DNA from: JAFDXJ01 sp039811225
Lineage (GTDB): Bacteria; Bacteroidota; Bacteroidia; Chitinophagales; Chitinophagaceae
Assembly (NCBI GenBank): GCA_039811225.1
Contig: JBDHYG010000001.1
Location: 1-64,000 of the forward strand
Reading direction: 5' to 3'
DNA length: 64,000 bases
Shown: piece by piece, positions 25,840 through 35,200 of the stretch
How positions within the stretch are numbered: the first letter of the stretch is position 1
How the letters are laid out: each line of letters begins with the position of its first letter
The notes under the pieces: generated by a model
What the model saw: the letters and a program-made list of their open reading frames with translations, nothing else
Told to the model about the DNA's origin: nothing
Databases searched by the model: none
Position numbers and translations under genes: made by a program

Positions 25840-28800
25840 TCAACGCATTAAATACATTTTACCATAGCCCTTATTAAAATATTTATCCGTATCCACCTGG
25901 TTGCCATTAGCATCATACGTGGGAAATTTGTCTAAGGACTTTCCATTCAGGTTGGTTAAAACACGATACAAATACACCCCATTGGCCAGTTGCTGACCAT
26001 ACTGATCAGTACCATCCCATTTGAATTCGGTGATGTTGCGGCCAATATGAATAGGACCTAATTCAGCAGATGTAATTTCCCGTACGATCTTCCCGGTAAT
26101 GGTAAGAATTTGTATCCGGATATTCTGTGGCACTACACTCCCTGTCACCGTGAAAACAAAAGCCGTAGAAGTGGTGAATGGATTAGGGTAATTAAATAAG
26201 TTGCTGATCATGGGTTTATTATACACATTGAAGGAAACCGTGAAATCCGCGTCCCCCGCGGGGTTTCCGCTCTTATCCTGGCCATGTACCAACAGGCGAT
26301 AGGTACCATCGGTGACCAGGTATGGTGTGAAATCAACCGATGCAATATTTTCTGTACCGGTGGCCGGCGTAAACACCAGGGTATCATTATTAAAATAAAA
26401 CCGGCGTATGCTGCCATCGGGATAAACCAATTGTATTTTAAACAGGCTCGTATCATCCAGTAATAAATAGTCGGATTCATCCTTTAACTTGATCAAAATA
26501 TGCGGATTGGCCGAAACAATATCATTATTTAAAATATGGACTCCATCAAATGTTACATCCATGGTAGGATTATAATCATCTGTAGAAACAAGGAAATTCT
26601 TGTATAAGAAATTATTGAAATGATATTGTTCCGGTTGTGCATTATCCGGATTCACATCCAGGTACAGGTTATTCAGGCCATTGTAATCTTTGGAATCAAT
26701 GGTATAATTGATGGATGTGGTATCACCCGGTTGCAGGGCTTTCAGTTTGGGTATAAACACCGGGTTGCCCACATTATTGATATCATAGATAGTCATGTTG
26801 ACGGCAATACTATCGGCAAAAGCAGCATCGCTGATATTTTTAAAGGCAATACTGAACGTTGATTTTTCACCCAGGCCAAGGGTATCTTTAAAATTGTATA
26901 AAATATTCGGCGCCAGCGCTCCTTCCGGAACCGGATCATATAATAACCGCCAATACCGCAATTGGTAAGGCGTGAGATGAATACTATCGGCATTGCGCAT
27001 CCGCAATTTAATAAATGGATAATCTGTTGGGCTGACAGCTGAAATATCAAAATTTTGCTGGCTACTGTTTAAAGTATATAAAATCGTTTCTGTTCCCGCA
27101 TTATTTACCCCGATCACATCAATGTTGATTTTATCACCCGGGCCGGCATCTAAGCTGGAACCCCGCCATACCACCTGCTTCCAGGCTTTTGCCGGGCCAA
27201 AAACCGGTGAAGTAATATACCCGGTACTATCCGAGGAAATGATGATCTTATCCAAAATAATTTTATCGTACAGGCCATCACTCAGGTCCCAGGAAGTAGT
27301 AAAGTTTGCCGTGTTTTTCTTATACACAAATGCCCAGGTCCTGGCATAGGTAAAAGAATCCATACCGGCAAATCCGGCACTGATCATGCGGTCATAGGCA
27401 GTATTTCCCGCACCATAAATCGTCGCATCACTTTTCCATGTATCCACATACGGAGTTTGATCAAAAGGTTGGTCCAGCATGAGTCGCACGGTAACCAAAT
27501 AGCCCGTCGGAACCCAATCCATAAAATCCCGCATTTTTCGCCTGCCGGTTGTATCCATATAGGAAAATTCAAAATTGAATTCCGATCCGGTTTTCCCGCA
27601 GACTCCCCCACTTCCCATGAAACCACCATAAATGCCACTGGGTGTAGTGGATGGTACCGCCTGATTATACAAGGGCTTTAATGTTACCGGGTCAAAAACA
27701 TTAAACACGACAGAATGCCCCATGCACCGGTAAGAAGTAATCGTGCTGCCATTAATCTGAACCTGGAAGTCTGCATCCTGGGCGCCGCTAAAGCCAAAGA
27801 TGGAATGAATAATCTGCAAAGAAGAAAGGATACTGTCGTAATACCATTTCCGGGAAAAACTATCCAGGTAGATCCTGTCCAGAGTAGATTTCAGATGTTG
27901 ATATAAATGTGATTGATTATAACCATAACTGCTCCCCGGCAAATACACAAAACTGCTGGTATTCCAATGATACGCCCCACTGATCGGTACCGGGGCTACC
28001 CGCCAATAATAAACGGTGCTATCGGTAAAAGCGATACCTGCATTGAATTCCAGGATACCACCAACCGAATTGATCGTCTGGCTATACTTCAATGGGGAAT
28101 TGAATAATTCCGTCGTATCCATTTCCATGGTATAGGCTTGTAATGGCGCCAGGGGATTAGCGGTGGAAGCTATTAGCTTGATATCTTTTTTATTGACAAT
28201 AGCAAAGTCATAAGGATAAACAGGTTTCAATTCATCTTCATAAATAAAGAATGATTTCGTGATCGTATTATTCAATTCACTTAATTCATCATACTTATTA
28301 TTGTCATCAATTGTTACGATCAGTTTATTCTCACCCACATCAGTCGATGCTACTATTGGTACCGTAAGTTTGACCGAATCAATGTAACGGACGGATTTAA
28401 TATTCTGTTGAAACAATGAAACAATAGTGCCATTGGGGTATTGTCTTTTGATAGAAAATGAAACAGAATCCCCTAAGGCTTTCCCAATATTATAAATGTA
28501 AGTTTTGATATCAAAACTACCACTGGCCACAGAAATAAAAGTGGGATTTATGATCACCTGAGGTTCTTCTATGACAAAATCCGGTTTGGTGTGAGCATTT
28601 ATTTTTATAGCGGGGTCACCATGCAATACATTTTCTTCTGCATGCAAATAACGTGTAACCGAATCATAACCCGTTGCATTAATTAGTGAAACCAAGGCAT
28701 CATGAATATTTACGGTAATTGGTTCATTATAATCATCAATAGATAATGATTGATAAAAACCCTGGCAATATTTATCCAGGAAACTTTCTACACCAAAATG

Positions 28801-30915
28801 TGTGGAAGCAATAAAACCAATAGAGCCACGGTCTTTCGCCAGTACATAGAGTTCCGATAAGGAGGTTATGATACTTAATCGGGATGTATCAAAAGAAAAA
28901 ATATTGCCGGCGCTACAGCCATTGACTAAAAACATAGGGTATTTCCCATAATTATTATACTGGTCCGGTGAGTTCAGGTTATAATCCAATGCCGTTGCCG
29001 CCGAATGTCCAAAATAGTTCAGCAAACTGATACCATTATTAAAAAGTTGTTCCATCAGGGCATTGGTTATTGGTGTTACCGGCCCGGTGGAAGTTTTGTT
29101 GAAGCTGGTTACATTGGCGCCATAAAAAGTATCAATGACAATATCGCGGTAACTATTCAAATGGGCCGTTAACGCCGCATCGAGATTGGGGTCGTTGGCG
29201 CCCACTACATGCACCATCGTTTTCATCCAGGCTTTATTGGCGATGGTTTGAATCGTACTGGCTTGTTGTTGTTCATACAATTTTACCTTATCTAAATAAT
29301 TGTCCACTTCCAGTGTGCTGATGGCTGAGAGACGGCCAATGGCAGTAGCCGGTATGGGATCCAGGTTATCCGATGCCAGTATATGATCGGAAGCCGGCCA
29401 GCCAAAAGTAGGCACCAGGTTTAATTTGGACATGTACGGGGAAGATTCATTCATCCGGGCATCATTGTAAGTCACCGCTTTTCCTATAAGGAAAACCATT
29501 TTAGGAGCAGTGGCAAAATTTTTCCTGGCAAATCGCAAAAAATTATGAACAGAAATTGGATGCATTTTTATACCAAATGCAAACTGATCGATCAGCTCAT
29601 CGATATCATAAATTCTGGCATTGAAGGCACCACCAGCTGCCGAGCTCCGATATTGCCGGTAATTCTCCACCGCATTATTGGCCATTAAAATTTTATTGGA
29701 AATAATCAGGTAATCGCCCTGGTTGGATGATGCAGTGAAATTGATGAAATTACGTTTCGTAAGTGTAGTTACATTAAAGATGTTGGTCACATCCTGGTTG
29801 ACCAACACAAAATCCCGTGCTGTAGTGGAAGCAGGTAATGCAAAACGAAGCAGGCCGTTAATATCGGTATTGGCCGTGTATCTTTTTTGTGAAGTAAAAT
29901 CATATAATACCGGTGGAGGGCCACTCCAACTGAAATTTTTTATTTCGAGGTAATTGCCTTGTGCATTGGCCGCGAGGGTAAATAGGAAATTTGGTTTGGC
30001 ATCAAAATCAAATTGCCGGGGATAATACAAATCGAGGAATGGTGAAGCTACCCGGTCATTTACATTTGTATAATCATTAGTCAGGGTAAACTTTACGGTT
30101 GCTGTATTAATTGCCGTTAACGGAACTGCATTATTGGAAAATATCCTGGCATCAAAAGCAGCTAATGGCTGATTAATATAATTGACATCATTAATAGCAG
30201 CTTTTACCATGCGGGTAGCACCCAGGAAAGAATTGCCGGTGAAGCCTACGGTATAAGTGGCTGCAGGGCCTGTCATCGCCACATGCAGATTTCCTACCTG
30301 CTGATTGGCAGGGCCTCCCGGATGAATATCCCCGGTTGTCCAGAATTCACCCACATCATAAGTAGATGAATAAACATATTCCCCATAATTCACTGCTTTA
30401 CCCCGGTTGATCTGGTCCTTAAAATCAATCCGGAAATGATACATAAAATATGGATCCGGGGGCAATGTATTGCCACTGACATTATTGATGGCATTGACAA
30501 ATCGTTTATTGCCACCTATAGGATTTACGGTTAAGAAATATGTTGCCGTATCGGTCTCCAGGCTGTAGGTATCATCTAATTGATTTGCCGGATTTTTATA
30601 TAATGCCTTATCCGGTTTGCCATCATTTTGTTTTCCCCAAAATTCAATAAAGCCACCGGCAGGTAAAGGGCCAGTTGGTACAGAAGTATAAATCGTTTCC
30701 TCTAGCCCATTTCGCCATAATTGAAATTGTTCAACCGGAACATTTTGTAAACCCAGGGAAGCAAGGGTTGACTGTGTGATATGATAAATGGCTGTCCGGG
30801 GAATTTGAAATTTATAATAGGTCTTTGAATAATCTATCCATTCATTATTATAGGATTGGGCAAAAGAAGTTCCTATAAATACCAGGCAGCATGCTATCGT
30901 CAACAATCGTTTCAT
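25840..30915 (-). CDS. PorU2-like C25 (gingipain-type) cysteine peptidase, FlgD-like C-terminus
   Basis: 1691 residues with a signal peptide (KRLLTIACCLVFIGTSFAQ). The central peptidase C25 domain has the catalytic dyad His637 (YFGHSAATALDYN) and Cys667 (FLVNGCSAGN). PorU is the T9SS sortase that removes cargo sorting domains and attaches cargo to the surface; this longer form matches the 'PorU2' group, whose sortase role is proposed, not proven. Downstream are CARDB-like Ig domains, then an FlgD-like end (NLFNYPNPFTTSTAFVF, ITEFKWDGTDQYGQQLANGVYLYRV). Its ATG overlaps the upstream PorV/PorQ-like stop by 4 bases (ATGA), indicating translational coupling. Export through T9SS to the surface is likely. 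Confidence 0.85.
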   Translation of the reverse strand: MKRLLTIACCLVFIGTSFAQSYNNEWIDYSKTYYKFQIPRTAIYHITQSTLASLGLQNVPVEQFQLWRNGLEETIYTSVPTGPLPAGGFIEFWGKQNDGKPDKALYKNPANQLDDTYSLETDTATYFLTVNPIGGNKRFVNAINNVSGNTLPPDPYFMYHFRIDFKDQINRGKAVNYGEYVYSSTYDVGEFWTTGDIHPGGPANQQVGNLHVAMTGPAATYTVGFTGNSFLGATRMVKAAINDVNYINQPLAAFDARIFSNNAVPLTAINTATVKFTLTNDYTNVNDRVASPFLDLYYPRQFDFDAKPNFLFTLAANAQGNYLEIKNFSWSGPPPVLYDFTSQKRYTANTDINGLLRFALPASTTARDFVLVNQDVTNIFNVTTLTKRNFINFTASSNQGDYLIISNKILMANNAVENYRQYRSSAAGGAFNARIYDIDELIDQFAFGIKMHPISVHNFLRFARKNFATAPKMVFLIGKAVTYNDARMNESSPYMSKLNLVPTFGWPASDHILASDNLDPIPATAIGRLSAISTLEVDNYLDKVKLYEQQQASTIQTIANKAWMKTMVHVVGANDPNLDAALTAHLNSYRDIVIDTFYGANVTSFNKTSTGPVTPITNALMEQLFNNGISLLNYFGHSAATALDYNLNSPDQYNNYGKYPMFLVNGCSAGNIFSFDTSRLSIITSLSELYVLAKDRGSIGFIASTHFGVESFLDKYCQGFYQSLSIDDYNEPITVNIHDALVSLINATGYDSVTRYLHAEENVLHGDPAIKINAHTKPDFVIEEPQVIINPTFISVASGSFDIKTYIYNIGKALGDSVSFSIKRQYPNGTIVSLFQQNIKSVRYIDSVKLTVPIVASTDVGENKLIVTIDDNNKYDELSELNNTITKSFFIYEDELKPVYPYDFAIVNKKDIKLIASTANPLAPLQAYTMEMDTTELFNSPLKYSQTINSVGGILEFNAGIAFTDSTVYYWRVAPVPISGAYHWNTSSFVYLPGSSYGYNQSHLYQHLKSTLDRIYLDSFSRKWYYDSILSSLQIIHSIFGFSGAQDADFQVQINGSTITSYRCMGHSVVFNVFDPVTLKPLYNQAVPSTTPSGIYGGFMGSGGVCGKTGSEFNFEFSYMDTTGRRKMRDFMDWVPTGYLVTVRLMLDQPFDQTPYVDTWKSDATIYGAGNTAYDRMISAGFAGMDSFTYARTWAFVYKKNTANFTTSWDLSDGLYDKIILDKIIISSDSTGYITSPVFGPAKAWKQVVWRGSSLDAGPGDKINIDVIGVNNAGTETILYTLNSSQQNFDISAVSPTDYPFIKLRMRNADSIHLTPYQLRYWRLLYDPVPEGALAPNILYNFKDTLGLGEKSTFSIAFKNISDAAFADSIAVNMTIYDINNVGNPVFIPKLKALQPGDTTSINYTIDSKDYNGLNNLYLDVNPDNAQPEQYHFNNFLYKNFLVSTDDYNPTMDVTFDGVHILNNDIVSANPHILIKLKDESDYLLLDDTSLFKIQLVYPDGSIRRFYFNNDTLVFTPATGTENIASVDFTPYLVTDGTYRLLVHGQDKSGNPAGDADFTVSFNVYNKPMISNLFNYPNPFTTSTAFVFTVTGSVVPQNIRIQILTITGKIVREITSAELGPIHIGRNITEFKWDGTDQYGQQLANGVYLYRVLTNLNGKSLDKFPTYDANGNQVDTDKYFNKGYGKMYLMR

Positions 30916-32102
30916 GATTTCGGGAAATAACCTTTTTGCTTTTTGGGTTTTTCAAAAGGAGGTAATTTAGGGAAATAACCATCTTTTTCACTTTCGGCTT
31001 TCTTCGGTGCAATATTCAGGCGCAATGAAAATATATGTGAATACAACGGGTTAGACTGGTTAGCGAGATTGGTAAAAGCATAATCAATACTCACATTCCC
31101 GATCCGGAATCCCGCGCCCACACTAGGCTGGAAGATCCATACTTTTTTCTGGTTCAATGTATCCCCATCTGCCAAAGCCTTTTGAAAATTAGCAGCTCCC
31201 GCACGGATAAAAACAATATCATTAATATTGGCTTCCACACCAAAATGCGGATCAATACTCACCGGGTTGGCACTGATCAATGTATTGCGCTGGCCATCAA
31301 ACGTAATATTCAAATCGGTTTCTGCCAACAGGTGAAAATTTTCTCCAAAGGAAAAATTATATGCCCCACCAATCACCAGGCGCGGTGCAGTCAGTTCCGT
31401 AGATTTTACCGGGATATCATTATTGGTGAGATAAAGAATTTCCTTTTCTCTTTCATCAAAAGAAAATGACCAGGCATTAAAGGTGCTGGTAATATCCCTT
31501 GCCGTAATACCAAATCGCCAGGTGGGTGTTTTATACATAAAACCCAGATCAAAACCAAAGCCCCATGCCTGGGCAAAACTGCCCACTTTCCGGTAAATAA
31601 TTTTTGTATTAGCGCCCCAGCTCAATTGTTTTTTTTCCTCATCTTTAAATAAATGCGCATAGGATAAAATCAATGCATAATCTGCGGAAGAAAAAGTCTG
31701 GATATTATTATAGTTTAAAGAACCATCGGGTTCCACCAGGAATAACGTATTGGGAATATCATCTACGCCAAAACGCATGAGGGATACGCCCAGCGCTTTA
31801 TAACCATCCCCGATTGGCATCGCCCCAGAGAGATAATCATATTTTCCTATGCCCGCGAAATAATCAGCATGCATCAATGCGATGGATGGATTATTGAAAA
31901 CATAAGAAAGGCCGGCCGGATTCCAGTAGCCCGCATCGCCATCTTCAATAGACGCCACCTGTGCACCCCCCATCGCCAGGCCACGGGCCCCCGCACCAAT
32001 ATTTAAAAATTCATTGGAATACTTTCTAAACTGTGCCCGGGTAACTCCTGTTTGGAAAAAGATGAACACAAAAAAAGCAATCAGCCGGCACAGGTACTTC
32101 AT
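30912..32102 (-). CDS. PorV/PorQ family outer-membrane barrel
   Basis: 396 residues with a signal peptide ending TRAQF. It opens with the family hallmark NIGAGARGLAMGGAQVASIEDGDAGYWNPAGL and continues with barrel-like strands. The proline- and lysine-rich C-terminal tail (PKKAESEKDGYFPKLPPFEKPKKQKGYFPKS) contains two copies of a GYFPK motif. PorV binds cargo sorting domains and hands them to PorU; PorQ relatives have similar folds. It lies between two PorU2-like peptidases, in the order peptidase, barrel, peptidase. Whether it is PorV or PorQ cannot be fixed by eye. Confidence 0.85.
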   Translation of the reverse strand: MKYLCRLIAFFVFIFFQTGVTRAQFRKYSNEFLNIGAGARGLAMGGAQVASIEDGDAGYWNPAGLSYVFNNPSIALMHADYFAGIGKYDYLSGAMPIGDGYKALGVSLMRFGVDDIPNTLFLVEPDGSLNYNNIQTFSSADYALILSYAHLFKDEEKKQLSWGANTKIIYRKVGSFAQAWGFGFDLGFMYKTPTWRFGITARDITSTFNAWSFSFDEREKEILYLTNNDIPVKSTELTAPRLVIGGAYNFSFGENFHLLAETDLNITFDGQRNTLISANPVSIDPHFGVEANINDIVFIRAGAANFQKALADGDTLNQKKVWIFQPSVGAGFRIGNVSIDYAFTNLANQSNPLYSHIFSLRLNIAPKKAESEKDGYFPKLPPFEKPKKQKGYFPKS

Positions 32103-32207
32103 AAGTCAAAATTACAACGAAAGTAGAAGGATATGTCATTTGTGATACCCCTAATACGCCGTAAATGTTAAAATATTTTACCAGCCAGCCAAATAATTTC
32201 AGTTGAA

Positions 32208-35200
32208 TTATTGTTTCTCCACTTTAAACGCTTTTGCCTGTTCTCCATCGTTCACCAATACAATATATGTCCCTGCGGCCATGCCCTGGAATGAAACATC
32301 TACTGCACCAGTAAATTCTCTTTGCAGCAACAACCGGCCATGAATTGTATAAACAGAGAGGATGTTTTTCCGCGAATTATTTTTAAACACTTCCACTTTC
32401 AAATTGGTGTGGAAAGGATTTGGATAAAGCCGGATAATGGTATTGTTGTCAAATTCCACCAATCGCACCAGTGAATAAGTAAAGGCCCCATTCTTATCCA
32501 CCATTTTTAATCGATAATAATTGTTGCCAATGACTGGTTGATGATCGGTGTAGCGATATGTTTTTACCGGCGCATTCCCTGGCTGAGGATCCAATTTTCC
32601 AAGGGTTGAAAAAACGGCCCCATCCACACTGCGTTCAACCTGGTAATTGGCCAGGTCCACCTCATTTTCCACATTCCATTGAAGCAGTACCGATGCCTTT
32701 TCTTTGGTAGCAGTAAAGGAAAGAAGATGTACCGGTAACACTACATCGCGGGTAATCTTCAGGTATTGATACAGGAAATTATTAAAATGATATTGCTCCG
32801 GTTGGTCACCATCGGGATTTACATCCAGGTAAAGATTATACCTGCCGGCCGGTAATACAGTCAGGTTGGCCAGGAAAGTAATATGTACTGTATCACCCGG
32901 CAACAATGCCCTGGCACGTGGCAGTGGAAATGCATAAGCCAGGTTATTACTATCATATAAAACTAACTTTACCTTCAGCGGTGTAAAGGCAGATGAACTG
33001 ATATTTTTAAATACTACATATCCGGTTAATGTATCAAAGGCCACGTTTATCGGGTGGGGAAAATTCAGGGAATCAGGAATAGCTTTTCCCAATGAAGGCA
33101 TGAGGGCGCCCTCAGGCACCGGCTCATATTCTACACGCCAATCCAGTAATTGATAGGGTTGCGTAGTGACAGAATCCTGCGTATGCATACGCAATTGAAC
33201 ATAAGGATAAATACCCGCATCAATGGCAGATACATCTTTCTCCTGTTGTGATTTATCAATCGTATAAAATAAAGTGTCGCGGCCATTTTTATCTATGGCA
33301 ATAATATCCATAGTGGAAATATTATTATTGTTCACATTATTGCCAAACCACAAAGCTTTGTTCCAGGCTTTACCCGGGCCGAATACCGGGGATGTGATCG
33401 TAGCCAGTGTATCAGGCGTAGGAATATTTTCAGAAACGGTAACACGGTCATACAAGCCCTTGGAAAATACAGAAACCGGTTGATAATGGGCGCTATCATT
33501 TTTCTTAAAAATCATTACGAATGTACGCGGATAGACAAATGAATCGATGGTGGTACCCTGGTCTTTCAGGCGATGATACAGGGAATTATGTGACCCATAG
33601 AATGCCGTGTCAGCAGCCCATACTGTGGGCGCCCAGTCGCTGTTTCCGAGGTCATAAATTTTTCTGGCTACCACATAATAACCATTGGGCACAAAATTGT
33701 CGAGAAAATCCATGGCATTTTTCCGGGTGGAAGCACTTTGTGTGCTATATTCAAAATTGTATAAGCGGCTTGGATCACACACGGGACCTGCATTGTAAGG
33801 CTGTGTAAGGTTTGCTACCGGCTTGAATGTAAGCGGATCAAAAATAGAAAAGATAATGGAGCTACCCACACATGCACTCGCCGCAATCAGGTTGCCATTT
33901 ACATGCACACTAAACTGGTTATCTTCCGTGCCACTTGTCGGGTAAATGGATTGCAGTACATACACATTCGTCAAAGAGCTGTCAAAAGAATACATGCGTG
34001 AAGAATCCAACCGGATATTTTTAAAAGATGATTCCGTATGTTGGAAATAATGGCCTTGTTCAAAGCCCGGGTTTCCCGGGTTACGATGCATAAATGAGAA
34101 TTGATTCCAGGGAGCATTCGCGCTATCTACAGCTACCCGCCAGTAATACACCGTATTATTCAGTGTAAGCGGAATATTGGTAAAGGAAATGATACCGGCC
34201 GGGCCTACTACATGCCTTGTCAATTTTAAAGCAGAATTGAACAAAGCCGTTGTATCCATTTCCATGATATACTGTTTAATTGTATCCAATGGATTGGCAG
34301 TGGATGCATTCAAATCAATAATATCCGTATTGATGATTGAATAATTATATGGTGTTACCGGCAATAAGGCAGCATCTGTAACCAGGAAGGCTGCCGATGT
34401 CTGATTATTCGTTTCACTCATTTCGGCGTGTTGCTGCGTATCATCTATGAAAAATGTAATTTTATTTTCACCTTTATCCCGGTTACCTACAATCGGAATT
34501 TTAAGATATAGAGAATCGGCAGCATGTACCGGTGGTAAAACAGCCTGGAAAACAACCAGGCTATCACCATTCGGAAATTTCCGGGAGAGCGCTACATGCA
34601 CTGAATCATTCACCGCCCTGCCTAAATTGTAATAGTTTATTTTAAGTGCAATAGAATCATTGGCAACAGTAATGGGTTGAGTAAGTATAGAGATGGACTG
34701 ACTGTCCACGGCATAATCCGGCAAAGGGAAACTGTTAATGTGCATTGCCGGATCACCATGCAGTACAAACTGCTCTGCATGAAAACGGCCATAGAAATCG
34801 GCATAGCCCACATAATTTAAAAATTGTGTAACCGCTTCTTTGGTGATATCGCCCAGGCCTTGCCCGTAACGGGTGCTACTGGTAGCTGTATAAAAATCTT
34901 CTGTAATAAGATGGAGATAATCCACTATACCAAAACTGGAATTGGCGGCATAGGCAATAGCGCCTTTCTCCGGTTCCAACACAAATTTTTCAGAAATACT
35001 ACTTCGGTATTGATAGCGGTTGGGATCATAATCAAAAATATTTCCGGCTTTACAACCATTCACAATAAAGACCGGATACTTCCCGGTATTACTGTACTCA
35101 GATGCATCATCCAGGTTGAAATCTAAATTGGATGAAGAGGAATGGCCAAAATATTCTACGAGCGCACTTCCTTTGTTAAACGTATTTCTAAAATCGGCAA